A stretch of 64,000 nucleotides of DNA from Acutalibacter muris (lineage in GTDB: Bacteria; Bacillota; Clostridia; Oscillospirales; Acutalibacteraceae): positions 3,100,001 to 3,164,000 of the forward strand of contig NZ_CP021422.1 in assembly GCF_002201475.1 (NCBI RefSeq). The letters run 5' to 3'. This document shows positions 41,136-50,050 of this stretch, one piece after another (within the stretch, counting starts at the first letter, position 1; each line of letters opens with the position of its first letter). The position numbers and the translations under genes are program-made. The notes under the pieces were generated by a model. The model made no database searches and was not told the origin of the DNA. It saw only the letters and a program-made list of their open reading frames with translations.

Positions 41136-42527
41136 ATGCCTGCAGAAAACGAAAAGACCGAATTATTTGAACGCACTCCCATTCCCAAGGCCGTTATGAC
41201 CCTGGCCCTCCCCACCGTCCTCAGCTCCCTGGTGATGGTGCTCTACCACCTGGCGGATACCTTCTTTGTGGGGATGCTGGACGACCCCCTCCAAAACGCG
41301 GCCCTCACCCTCTCCGGACCCGTACTGCTGGCCTTTAACGCGGTGAACAACCTGTTCGGCGTGGGCACCTCCTCCATGATGAGTCGGGCCCTGGGAACGA
41401 AAGACTACGATACCGTATACAGAAGCTCCGCCTTTGGGTTTTACGGCTCCCTCATAAGCGGGGTGCTGTTTTCCGCGGCCTTCACTGCCTTCCGAGGGCC
41501 GCTGCTCCAAGTTATGGGCACACAGCAGAGCACCCTCTCCGCCACCAGCGATTACCTGCTCTGGACCGTGACCTTTGGGGCCGCTCCCGCCATCCTCAAC
41601 GTAGTGCTGGCCTATCTGGTGCGCTCAGAGGGGGCGTCCCTCCACGCCAGCATCGGCACCATGAGCGGGTGTCTCCTGAACATACTCTTAGACCCTGTAT
41701 TTATTTTGCCCTGGGGGCTGAATATGGGCGCGGCGGGCGCGGGCCTTGCCACCTTCCTCTCCAACTGCGCGGCCTGCCTGTACTTCTTCGTGCTGCTGTT
41801 CCTGCGCCGGGGGAAGACCTTCGTGTGCGTGAAGCCCTCCATGTTCGGGTTCCGCCGGGCTATTGTGCTGGGCCTCCTCGGGGTGGGCGTGCCGGCCTCT
41901 ATCCAAAATCTGCTGAACGTGACCAGCCGCATGGTGCTTAACAACTTCACCGCCGCCTACGGCCCGGATGCGGTGGCGGCCATGGGCATTGCCAGCACCA
42001 TCAGCTCCGTGGCCATGCAAATTGCCATGGGCGGCTCTCAGGGAATCATGCCCCTGATTGGTTATAACTACGCCAGCGGCAACATAAAGCGCATGAAGGA
42101 GACCGTCATCTTTTTGACAGCGATCGCTCTGGGCTTTATGGCAGTGGCCACGGGGGCCATGTTCTTTGGGGCCAGGTGGTTTACCCTGCTGTTCATCCAG
42201 AACCAGTCGGTAGTCACCTTCGGCGCGGCCTTCCTTCGGGGGCTCTGTCTGGCCCAGCCCTTTTTGTGCATTGACTTCACCGCCGTGGGGGTGTTCCAGT
42301 CCTGCGGCATGGGCAGGCGGGCCCTGCTGTTCGCGGTGCTGAGGAAGATCGTGCTGGAGATCCCCGCGCTGCTCCTGCTGGATAAGCTCTTCCCGCCCTA
42401 CGGGCTGGCCTATTCCCAGCTGGTGGCAGAGGCCCTCCTGTCGGCGGCGGCGGTCATCATGTTGCTGCGGATCTTCCGCACCCTGGAAAAGAAAAAATCC
42501 CCCTTGGCGGGAGGCGGCAAGGTATGA
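41136..42527 (+). CDS. MATE-family efflux transporter
   Basis: 463 aa with twelve TM helices in two MatE repeats. Family motifs include the N-terminal PTVLSSLVMVLYHLADTFFVG and, at the second half, a matching GVPASIQNLLN. It would export cationic drugs or metabolites in exchange for Na+ or H+. ATG 41136 follows AAAGGAG. The stop overlaps the next start (ATGA), so the two are coupled. Confidence 0.92.
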   Translation: MPAENEKTELFERTPIPKAVMTLALPTVLSSLVMVLYHLADTFFVGMLDDPLQNAALTLSGPVLLAFNAVNNLFGVGTSSMMSRALGTKDYDTVYRSSAFGFYGSLISGVLFSAAFTAFRGPLLQVMGTQQSTLSATSDYLLWTVTFGAAPAILNVVLAYLVRSEGASLHASIGTMSGCLLNILLDPVFILPWGLNMGAAGAGLATFLSNCAACLYFFVLLFLRRGKTFVCVKPSMFGFRRAIVLGLLGVGVPASIQNLLNVTSRMVLNNFTAAYGPDAVAAMGIASTISSVAMQIAMGGSQGIMPLIGYNYASGNIKRMKETVIFLTAIALGFMAVATGAMFFGARWFTLLFIQNQSVVTFGAAFLRGLCLAQPFLCIDFTAVGVFQSCGMGRRALLFAVLRKIVLEIPALLLLDKLFPPYGLAYSQLVAEALLSAAAVIMLLRIFRTLEKKKSPLAGGGKV

Positions 42528-42850
42528 GCTTCAGGGACGAGGTATATGAGCTGGTAAGCCGCCTCCCTGCCGGGAAGCTGGCTACATACGGGCAGCTGGC
42601 GGCGCTGTGCGGCAGGCCCAGGGCCTCGCGCATAGTAGGCGCGGCCCTGCTCCACGCCCCGGAGGGGCTGCCCTGCCACCGGGTGATTTATCGGGACGGT
42701 ACCCTGTGCTGTGACAAAGCTTTTGGGGGCAAGGAAATTCAGCAGCAAATGCTGGAGGCGGAGGGTGTCCCTTTTCTGCCGGACGGAAGGGCCGATTTGC
42801 GGGTTTGCCAGTGGGAGGGGCCCGAGGCAGGGTTTGAGAGCGAAGACTGA
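42524..42850 (+). CDS. O6-alkylguanine alkyltransferase-like protein (short form)
   Basis: 108 aa, only the MGMT DNA-binding/active-site domain. The active-site loop GLPCHRVI keeps the acceptor Cys (Cys51), and the HTH with the Arg finger (RASRIVGAAL) is present. Since ATL proteins replace this Cys by Trp, this one could still transfer alkyl groups. The N-terminal domain of Ogt/MGMT is missing, as in many short bacterial forms. Coupled to the MATE gene by an ATGA overlap, perhaps as part of a toxic-compound response. Confidence 0.83.
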   Translation: MSFRDEVYELVSRLPAGKLATYGQLAALCGRPRASRIVGAALLHAPEGLPCHRVIYRDGTLCCDKAFGGKEIQQQMLEAEGVPFLPDGRADLRVCQWEGPEAGFESED

Positions 42851-42888
42851 CAGCATCTTGTTGCAGAGCCTTTTATCAAGCTCCTGAA

Positions 42889-43008
42889 ACTTGGCGCATG
42901 AGGTTATGGTGTCCATAGCGGTGAAGTCTTTGGGATATTTTTTGGGTGCACAGATGTGCTGCCATACTAGAAAAATGTGTTGCGGGAGAGAAGGCTTTGC
43001 ATATCATA
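42889..43008 (+). pseudogene. Nucleotidyltransferase C-terminal remnant
   Basis: Translation LAHEVMVSIAVKSLGYF parallels LAHEVTVSITVKSFDYF of the MNT protein at 24591-24953; the following bases also parallel its DNA (e.g. AAAAATGTGTTG). The 5' half is absent and later frames are broken. It records a past insertion of related accessory DNA outside the island. Confidence 0.6.
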
Positions 43009-43046
43009 AATTGTATTACCGAAGGGCAGTTAAATTTTTAAAGCGA

Positions 43047-43087
43047 AAGCCGCACCCTCAAAGCCTCTTGCTCTGAGGGTGCGGCTT
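43047..43087. terminator. Bidirectional terminator
   Basis: 14-bp stem AAGCCGCACCCTCA (43047-43060) / TGAGGGTGCGGCTT (43074-43087), between the MATE operon and the convergent FAD oxidoreductase operon. Confidence 0.8.
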
Positions 43088-43120
43088 ATCTGAGCAGCTT
43101 ATTTTTCTTCACAAGCGCAC

Positions 43121-44461
43121 TTATAAATACACTCCCTGCTCCAGCAGTATGCCGCGTAGTGATTTTGGCTCGACCTCACGCGGCTGGATCCCCTCTTTTA
43201 CCGCCATGGCCGCGGCTGTACCTGCCGCTTGGCCCAAGGCGATACAATGAGGTATCCAGTTGGCCTCTTGGTTTGCCTCCTCGCTAGAGGAAAAGCAGCG
43301 GCCCGCCACAAGAAGGCCGTCCAGCTTCTCAGGCACCAGAACGCCATATGGCATTTCCATGCGGGGGTAAGCCTGAAGCCCACTCACCGTGGGAAGCACC
43401 GCAATAATATCCTCGCGTCCTGTATGCTTCCCAATATCGTCCATTGTAAAGCGTTCTACGCCCTTCAGCCGCCTGCTGCCCCTGGTGCCTACCTGAGAGG
43501 CGAAATCATATAGATAAGCGCCCTCGAGCCCAGGGAAATTCTCCCGCAGATATCTTATCAGCGGGTTTATAGTCCGTGTGGTAATGAAGGCTGTGTCTGT
43601 AAGGCCCGTTATGGTCATGCAGTCTCTTGGTATAAGACTGTCTATCCAGACGACATCGTCTCTGTTTGAGGAGATGATCTGCATATCATAGCCCGCTATC
43701 CGAACGGCTTCCCGCAGCTTCTCCCTGGCGCTTGGCGTTTCCCTGAGCCCTTTGGTATAGCGCTCATAGCTTACACCCCCAAGCCGGAACACCAGCGAGG
43801 TATTGGCTGTGCGGGAGGTGGTCAGGCTGGCGCTCTCGTACCCCGCTCCTGCTGTGGCGAAAATGTCCCCGTCGCCGGTGCAGTCAACTATAACCTGAGC
43901 CATCACCGCTTTCCGGCCCTCTTTGCTCTCAAATATTACGCCGGTCGCTTTGACGTCCTCAACAACAGCCTGGCAGCCTAAACAGTTACAGTACACCACC
44001 ACTCCCGCCGCCTCTGTCATGTCGTTCAGCACGGCCTTCAGCATTTCCGGGTCGCAGTTCACGCCATACATGACCCGTTCCTTGCGGATAAAAAGCCCAT
44101 GGCTGCGGTATTTTGCCAATACCTCCGGGTCCTTCGAGCCGATCTCCCATTTTTGCGGTCCAAACGCGCCGTTAGGGCAGGCCCGTAGCCTGTCTACCCA
44201 CTCATTCATTAGGCCGGCCACAAGCTGCTCCCTGCCGCCGTTCAGTATTGGGTCGCTGAGGAAGGGTATCAGCAATACCTGCCCCCCGGTAGCCATACCG
44301 CCCAAATAGGCGCAGCGCTCCATCAGCACCACCCGCTCCGCACCGGAATTCTTTGCTGCCACCGCCGCCGTCACCCCAGCCGGGCCGCCGCCCACCACCA
44401 GCACATCGCACCGATCATAGACCACGGTCTCACGGAGGGGGTCATGGACTGTACTCTTCAT
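43121..44461 (-). CDS. FAD-dependent oxidoreductase (FAD_oxidored type)
   Basis: 446 aa. The N-terminal Rossmann motif is VLVVGGGPAGVTAAV (residues about 20-34), followed by the ERC-AYLGGMATGG region where FAD is bound. A second nucleotide-binding stretch VDCTGDGDIFATAGA and a C-terminal LLVAGRCFSSSEEANQ complete the family pattern. Such enzymes oxidise hydroxyl groups of sugars or related compounds. It is the last gene of the minus-strand carbohydrate operon and overlaps the mutarotase-like gene by 20 bases, which suggests that its substrate is a product of this locus. Confidence 0.85.
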   Translation of the reverse strand: MKSTVHDPLRETVVYDRCDVLVVGGGPAGVTAAVAAKNSGAERVVLMERCAYLGGMATGGQVLLIPFLSDPILNGGREQLVAGLMNEWVDRLRACPNGAFGPQKWEIGSKDPEVLAKYRSHGLFIRKERVMYGVNCDPEMLKAVLNDMTEAAGVVVYCNCLGCQAVVEDVKATGVIFESKEGRKAVMAQVIVDCTGDGDIFATAGAGYESASLTTSRTANTSLVFRLGGVSYERYTKGLRETPSAREKLREAVRIAGYDMQIISSNRDDVVWIDSLIPRDCMTITGLTDTAFITTRTINPLIRYLRENFPGLEGAYLYDFASQVGTRGSRRLKGVERFTMDDIGKHTGREDIIAVLPTVSGLQAYPRMEMPYGVLVPEKLDGLLVAGRCFSSSEEANQEANWIPHCIALGQAAGTAAAMAVKEGIQPREVEPKSLRGILLEQGVYL

Positions 44462-45320
44462 TGTCCCCCTTCTTTCTCTTCTTTAAAAGGCTGATTTTCT
44501 GCCAAAGGCACAGGCTCTCACCCGGGCGCAGCCTCCGGCAGCCATAACGGCTCAATTCATTCACTGGGCCGGTCTGAGGCTCCACACAGACCCAGCCTTC
44601 ACCCGCCCTGGAAAAAAGCACCCAATCTGTAAATTTCTCCGACACCTCATAAGTAAACTCCCCAATTTGCGCCATACGGCCTGCGCTGCCCTCCTTGGCC
44701 GTGTAAAACCCCGAGACCCGCACCCCCCTGGGCCCGCGGCCCGCCGCTATCTCCTGCTCCGTGCCGTCCAGAGGGAGCAGGTCTCCTGTTGGGATAAAGC
44801 TGTCGTCAGTCTCCCGGCGTCGGCTTATTGGGGCCATAAATTCTCCCGGAGCGGCAAAGGCCGTGTGGAAGCCGATCTCAACGGGCATATCTCCCGCGCC
44901 GGTATTTGTGACCTGCGTCTTACGGCAAAAGCCCTCCTTATCCAGGCTGTCGGTCATAGCCACCTCGCACGGAAACGGAAAGTATTCCCCTTTGTTTTCC
45001 ATATGTGTGATCACCCGGTCGGGCCCGCTCCCGAGCACCATAAATGAAGCGCCCGCGAAAAGTCCATGAATATGGTTATTGCGGGCCGGCTCGTTAATGG
45101 GCAGCCGGTAATCTTTGCCGTCAAAGGTGAAATGTCCGTCCGCAACCCGGTTTGGGGGAAAGAGGAACGGCATTCCATACAGCAAGGGCTCGGAGCTGAG
45201 CTCGTCCGTATTTTCCGGCTCACGCAGGACGGGCTCGTTTTTATACCTCAGGCTCAGCACCCGGGCCCCACAGTCCGGGTCTATCGCCGCGAACCAGTGG
45301 CCTTTTCTCAATTCTATCAT
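44442..45320 (-). CDS. Aldose 1-epimerase (mutarotase)-like protein
   Basis: 292 aa with the galactose-mutarotase beta-sandwich: N-terminal CGARVLSLRYKNEPVL, the substrate His region ARNNHIHGLFAG (His near residue 84), and a second His in IGFHTAFAAPGEF. The Glu of the family lies in the C-terminal part (CVEPQTGPVNE). It would interconvert sugar anomers or recognise a sugar. It overlaps both neighbours by a few bases (start 45320 inside the DUF6259 gene end), so all three are one transcript. Confidence 0.83.
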   Translation of the reverse strand: MIELRKGHWFAAIDPDCGARVLSLRYKNEPVLREPENTDELSSEPLLYGMPFLFPPNRVADGHFTFDGKDYRLPINEPARNNHIHGLFAGASFMVLGSGPDRVITHMENKGEYFPFPCEVAMTDSLDKEGFCRKTQVTNTGAGDMPVEIGFHTAFAAPGEFMAPISRRRETDDSFIPTGDLLPLDGTEQEIAAGRGPRGVRVSGFYTAKEGSAGRMAQIGEFTYEVSEKFTDWVLFSRAGEGWVCVEPQTGPVNELSRYGCRRLRPGESLCLWQKISLLKKRKKGDNEEYSP

Positions 45321-47419
45321 GCCTTATCCCTGCCGAACAGCTGTACAATAAGCTGCTGGGGTTCCATTGTCCTTGGAGGCCCCTCCCTTGGGCCCTCGGG
45401 GGAATCAACCGCCTCCAGACTCCAGCCGGGAACCTCTAAGTTCACCTTCTGGGGCAGCTCTGTGTCGTTCCACATAACCACCGCCAGCTTGTCTGCGCTC
45501 TCAAAAGCTTTAGCGAGCACGGCGACGTTATCCTGTTTTAGCGGCAGGCTGTCCACAAAGCGGCCAAGCCCCAACAGCTCCCAGTGGCGGCGGCGCAGGT
45601 CTCCGGCCTTTTTGGCATAAGTGTTCTCCCGCTCATATCTCCTCGTGAGCACGTCCTCACAGTCGGCGTCATAGCGGATCTCCATCTCAAAGCGGAAGCC
45701 ATACACACAGGCATAGTTTACCGCGCGCTTTTCAATATACGGGCGGGGATTGCGTATGGTGATGATAGTCTCGGGGAAACAGTAGCGGAAGAGCTCCGGG
45801 TAATTGTGGATACTTTCTGTGCCGCTGCCCCAATCGCCCTCGCCGCTGGGATAAGAGGAGATGCCGTGCACACCGTCAAGATAGGCCGAGTACACGTCCG
45901 TGATATGCTCGGAGAAGAAGCCAAACTGAGAGTCCAGCTCCTTGGTGCGTCGCTGTATGCCGTCCATAAGCAGCTTGCGCCCTCCGGGCATAGACAGGGA
46001 GGGCTTCCCCTTTGGGTGTGGATGGCGCTCGTCAAAGCACGGGCGCGGAGGCATACCGCCAATCTGGTCATAAAGTATTCCGTCGGGGCCAAAGGACTGC
46101 ACCCAGTCTGCCTTTTCTTTCATCAGCTCCTGCCATTCGGGACAGCTCGGGCATGAAGTGGCAAAGGATTTATTTGTATAATATTTCAGATAGCTGCTGT
46201 TGTGGGCCTTATTGTACCATTCCAAATACGGTATGCCGTCCTTGCTGCGGCACACATACCGGTCGCCGCCGTTTTTATAAAAATCAGTGGTAGTATCTAT
46301 GAGATGCCCCTGATAGTACAGCGTCACGCTGCCTCCCGCCTGCTGCACCTCCCTGATTCCGTCTGTCAGGGCCCGGGCGCCTCCCAAGCTCTCGCTGACC
46401 TTCAGGTCGGGATACTGGTTGTCATGCCCTGAGTCATACCAGCCGAAGAGCCCCACTGTGTCGCAGCCGGTATCTTTCGCCAGCTCATAGAGCTTCGGAA
46501 TAGTGTTGTAGGGCCACATCTCCACGCCGAACTGCTGCTTCATAATGACCAGATAGTAGCCGTTCATATTTTTGACCCACTCCGGCTTCTCATGTGTGGG
46601 CCGCCATGTTTTGGCCCACTGAGAGTAGATGTCAGCCCCCCTATGCCAAGTCCCCTCATAGAGGCTCAGCACGGCGTCGGGAGCCTGCCACACCTCGCCC
46701 GAGCGCACAAAGGCCAGTTTGTCCATCACCAGGGTGACGTCCCCATCATCACCGGGCGCTCCCAGTACCCGCAGGTCTGTCACATGGTGGTCGGCGTCGT
46801 GGCTTTGCAGAAACAGGCTGCGGCCGTCTCCCTCCAGGGCCATCCACTGCATGGAGGCGTAGCCCGGGTATGTGGTCCCGAAGGAACAGTTGGTTATCTC
46901 GCGGCAAGGGCCGCTGCCAAAGTTGGACAAACCCACCTTGCGGCTCTTGTGCCCGGAGAGAAACTGCCCGATATCCTGCACCCGCATACCGCTCTGAATC
47001 GGGAACAGCAGATCCGGGCCCTTGCCCCGGGGCCCCTCGCTGAGCGTCCGCACCACACCGATATATGGATACTCGAAGTCCGTCACCCAGGCATCCGGCT
47101 CGCGGTTGTCTATCTCCGCGGAGAAGCGCACAGTGTCTCCGTCCAGCCGCGCCGTAAGGGTCAGGCCTATATCCACCGTGCCGCCGGAGTGTATCAGAGT
47201 GTCGGTATGGAAAAGCAGGGCGTTTTTCTCAGCGGTTACGGTGAACTCCTGGCCGGCGCTCACCACGGTATTTTCCCAGTTCTCCCCCCTCTTAAATATC
47301 ATTCTAAAGCTTGTCTCCGGCGCAGTGGAAATGATATTTCCCTCTGCTATAGCCAGCATAACAAGCCGCGCCTGGGCGTCAAACCCAATTCTCATATTTT
47401 GGCTTTCCAGCCTATACAT
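45317..47419 (-). CDS. DUF6259-type glycoside hydrolase-like protein
   Basis: 700 aa, no signal peptide. N-terminal beta-sandwich (residues 1-250), then a TIM-barrel-like region with acidic candidates (GLFGWYDSGHDNQYPD, SFGPDGILYDQIGG, FGFFSEHITDVYSAY) and a C-terminal beta domain. The pattern recalls the DUF6259 family. The likely role is hydrolysis of an oligosaccharide taken up by the upstream importer. ATG 47419 directly follows the TGA of a decayed paralog (47420-47712). Cytoplasmic location is inferred from lack of export signals. Confidence 0.72.
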   Translation of the reverse strand: MYRLESQNMRIGFDAQARLVMLAIAEGNIISTAPETSFRMIFKRGENWENTVVSAGQEFTVTAEKNALLFHTDTLIHSGGTVDIGLTLTARLDGDTVRFSAEIDNREPDAWVTDFEYPYIGVVRTLSEGPRGKGPDLLFPIQSGMRVQDIGQFLSGHKSRKVGLSNFGSGPCREITNCSFGTTYPGYASMQWMALEGDGRSLFLQSHDADHHVTDLRVLGAPGDDGDVTLVMDKLAFVRSGEVWQAPDAVLSLYEGTWHRGADIYSQWAKTWRPTHEKPEWVKNMNGYYLVIMKQQFGVEMWPYNTIPKLYELAKDTGCDTVGLFGWYDSGHDNQYPDLKVSESLGGARALTDGIREVQQAGGSVTLYYQGHLIDTTTDFYKNGGDRYVCRSKDGIPYLEWYNKAHNSSYLKYYTNKSFATSCPSCPEWQELMKEKADWVQSFGPDGILYDQIGGMPPRPCFDERHPHPKGKPSLSMPGGRKLLMDGIQRRTKELDSQFGFFSEHITDVYSAYLDGVHGISSYPSGEGDWGSGTESIHNYPELFRYCFPETIITIRNPRPYIEKRAVNYACVYGFRFEMEIRYDADCEDVLTRRYERENTYAKKAGDLRRRHWELLGLGRFVDSLPLKQDNVAVLAKAFESADKLAVVMWNDTELPQKVNLEVPGWSLEAVDSPEGPREGPPRTMEPQQLIVQLFGRDKA

Positions 47420-47712
47420 TCAGTCCACCTCTTTCTTATTATACAGAATCACCATGATCTCCTCCGGGGCAATCTCTTTTGGCATATCGGAAAGCTCCCC
47501 GGTGAGAGCGGCAGCTTTTTCAAACGTCCAGCCCGGGGCGTCAAACCCCTCCAGCGAAATAGGCTCTCCGCTGTCGTTCCAAAGGGCCGCGGCAAGCTGG
47601 CTGCCGTTTACAAAAGCTTTCGCGAGCAGGCCGGGGCTGGGGATATCCAGAGGGTCTGTATCACGGAACTCGCCCCGGCCCAGCAGCTGCCAATAACGGC
47701 GGCGCAGGTCTG
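47420..47712 (-). pseudogene. C-terminal remnant of a second DUF6259-type gene
   Basis: Minus-strand frame from about 47712 reads VSDLRRRYWQLLGRGEF and continues to EIMVILYNKKEVD and stop 47422-47420. It parallels the C-terminus of the intact neighbour (GDLRRRHWELLGLGRF ...). No 5' part exists; its place is taken by the binding-protein gene, which reads into it in another frame. A deletion has joined the two. Confidence 0.8.
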
Positions 47713-49088
47713 AAACCGCCTTCTGTGATCATATTCTCATGGGCCAGGTCAACGCCCTCGCGGGTCTGGGCGTTAAAGCAGCGCATCTCACAGTTGACGG
47801 CGGGCGGGCAGAGCCAGCTATAGCAGAAACCGCCCTCGGCGCGCTGCTTGGTGCCGTCGGTGTACTCACCCAGGTACTCATACTCGCCGTTGTCCCTGTC
47901 TATCCACTTGAACATAACATCCTCAACGCCAAGATACAGCAGGTCGTTGCCCTCGTCGGTGCAGCAGAAGTCCGCGACACGCAGGCAGGCGTCTATGTTC
48001 TCGGTTCTGGCGGCAATGCACCAGCCGCCGGTTATATTGGCAAACTGAGGAGACACGCCCTTGCTTCCGTCAGGCCCCTCGATAACGGCAAAGCCAAAGG
48101 TGGGGGTAACCTCCTCGGTATAGCGGCCGGGCATCCAGTTGTTGGTGGGACCAACGCACTGGAACTCCATAGCGCCGGCAACGCCGTTCCACATTTTGCC
48201 AAACTTGTCCATAGGCGGAATGGTCAGCCAATCGGGCTCAACCAGGCCGTCGTTTATAAGCCTACGGATATACTTGATGGCCTCGAGATAATTGGGGTGC
48301 TTGGTGTAAATAGAGACCGTGCCGTCATCAAGCACAATGTTGTTCTTGTTGGCGGGAATACCGTAGGCGCCGAAGATGGAGTCAAAGGAGCGCGGGTCGG
48401 AGTCCGTCGCAAGACCGAATGTGTCCTTCTTGCCGTTGCCGTCGGGGTCGTTGTTGGTAAACGCGTAGTACACGTCATAGAGCTCGTCCAGATTGGTGGG
48501 CATTTCCATATTCAGGTTATTGAGCCAATCGGTGCGGATATTCAGGTTATAGGCATATCCCAGCTGACCGTCCGGCACATAATATATCGCGCCGTCCTTG
48601 TTTGCGGGCACCTGGTTTAGCAGCTCCCCGGCGTTCTTAAACCAGTTGGGCGCCTTGTCCTCAAGACCTGCCAGATTGTAGATAAGGCCGGCGTCTGCAT
48701 ATTCCTGTGCCTCTGTCACTACATTTATGACGCGGAACATATCCGGCAGGGTGTCTGACGCTGCCATTGTGCTGCGTTTTGTGGCGGCGTCGTCAGTAGG
48801 TGTATAGATCATGTTGATTTTGGTGTTAGTCATCTCGCCCAGCTTGTCCAGCACCAGGTTTGTGGCGTTAGGGGTATTGTCGCCGTCCATCATGATGGTG
48901 ATCTCCGCCGCCTCTTCGGGACCCTCGCCCGCGTCAGAGGCGTCAGGAGCTGAGCTCTCGGTCTTGGAGCTCTTTGTGCTGTCAGCCGCAGATGAAGAGT
49001 TTTTGTCCTCCTTGCCGCCGCAGGCGGTGAAGGCCGCCATCAGCATCAGGACCGCCAACAGGATAGATAAGAATTTCTTCGCTTTCAT
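47661..49088 (-). CDS. Sugar ABC importer binding lipoprotein, C-terminally truncated by a deletion fusion
   Basis: 475 aa. The lipoprotein signal is clear (MKAKKFLSILLAVLMLMAAF, then TACGG with the lipobox Cys) followed by a Ser/Asp-rich linker and the family 1 binding fold. Native sequence ends around HENMITEGG. The last 16 residues (RPAPPLLAAAGP...) come from the DUF6259 remnant read in another frame. Compared with the 526-aa protein at 1771-3351, some 50-70 C-terminal residues are missing, so binding or folding may be affected. ATG 49088 follows AAGGAGG. Confidence 0.8.
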   Translation of the reverse strand: MKAKKFLSILLAVLMLMAAFTACGGKEDKNSSSAADSTKSSKTESSAPDASDAGEGPEEAAEITIMMDGDNTPNATNLVLDKLGEMTNTKINMIYTPTDDAATKRSTMAASDTLPDMFRVINVVTEAQEYADAGLIYNLAGLEDKAPNWFKNAGELLNQVPANKDGAIYYVPDGQLGYAYNLNIRTDWLNNLNMEMPTNLDELYDVYYAFTNNDPDGNGKKDTFGLATDSDPRSFDSIFGAYGIPANKNNIVLDDGTVSIYTKHPNYLEAIKYIRRLINDGLVEPDWLTIPPMDKFGKMWNGVAGAMEFQCVGPTNNWMPGRYTEEVTPTFGFAVIEGPDGSKGVSPQFANITGGWCIAARTENIDACLRVADFCCTDEGNDLLYLGVEDVMFKWIDRDNGEYEYLGEYTDGTKQRAEGGFCYSWLCPPAVNCEMRCFNAQTREGVDLAHENMITEGGFRPAPPLLAAAGPGRVP

Positions 49089-49125
49089 GTTTTGCCTCCT
49101 TAATGGAAATATTTGCGTCTAGCCT

Positions 49126-50034
49126 TTATCCTTTAACCGAACCCACCATCACACCCTTGGTGTAATACTTTTGCAGGAACGGATAAACGATTAGTACAGG
49201 GATAACCGAGACTGTGATGACTGTCATCTTCACGGTCTCCTCTGTCAGCCGCGAGGCCGCGCTTACATCCGCCATCTCGCTGACGGTGCCGCTCTTGGCT
49301 CCCGCCGCGGCTATGAGCTGGCGAAGGAAGTTTTGCAGCAGCTGCAGGTTTGAGTCGTTCACATACAGCACATTGTCCATATATCCGTTCCACAGCGCTA
49401 CGCCGTAGAACATGGCCAGGGCCGCCAGTGCCGGGCCGGAAAGGGGGAGCACAAGGTGGAACAGCACCTGGAACGGGTTTGCCCCGTCTAACAGGGCTGA
49501 CTCCTCAAGGGAGGGCGGTATGGACTGGAAGAAGTTGCGCAGGATAAACATATTATAAGCGCTCATTGCCGCCGGAAGCACATACACCCAGAAGGTGTCC
49601 AGCATATGCAGGTCTCTTATTAAAAGGTATGTGGGTATCATACCTCCGTTAAAGAGCATTGTGAAGAATATCATCAGCGAGAAGAACCCCCGCCCCTTAA
49701 ATCTTGGCAGCGACAGCGGATACGCTGTGAGCGCCGTGAGCAGCAGGGAGACGCCGGTGCCTATGAGCGTTTTGAGGAGGCTGTTGCGGTAGCATATGTA
49801 GAGCTGCTTTGTGCTCAGCAGCTGCTGATATGACAGCAGGGAAAATTCTCTGGGCCATAGAAAGATGCCGCCGCTCATAGAGGCATGAGAATCCGAAAGA
49901 GAGTACATCACCACGTGCCAAAAGGGGTAAATAGTGATAACGACCATCAGGCCTAAAAATATACCGTTGATAATCTGTCCCACACGCTCGCCGCCGGTTG
50001 CGGCTCCAAGCTTACGATACCTTTTACTTGCCAT
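49126..50034 (-). CDS. Sugar ABC transporter permease, YtcP/LplC type
   Basis: 302 aa with six TM helices. EAA loop ESALLDGANPFQVLFHLVLP near residues 177-196. A basic N-terminus precedes the first TM. ATG 50034 has GGAGGACTG upstream. Second permease of the importer; 16 bp separate it from the LplB-type gene and 37 bp from the binding protein. The order permease-permease-binding protein differs from the other two operons in the window, where the binding protein comes first. Confidence 0.92.
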   Translation of the reverse strand: MASKRYRKLGAATGGERVGQIINGIFLGLMVVITIYPFWHVVMYSLSDSHASMSGGIFLWPREFSLLSYQQLLSTKQLYICYRNSLLKTLIGTGVSLLLTALTAYPLSLPRFKGRGFFSLMIFFTMLFNGGMIPTYLLIRDLHMLDTFWVYVLPAAMSAYNMFILRNFFQSIPPSLEESALLDGANPFQVLFHLVLPLSGPALAALAMFYGVALWNGYMDNVLYVNDSNLQLLQNFLRQLIAAAGAKSGTVSEMADVSAASRLTEETVKMTVITVSVIPVLIVYPFLQKYYTKGVMVGSVKG

Positions 50035-50050
50035 TTACAGTCCTCCCTCT

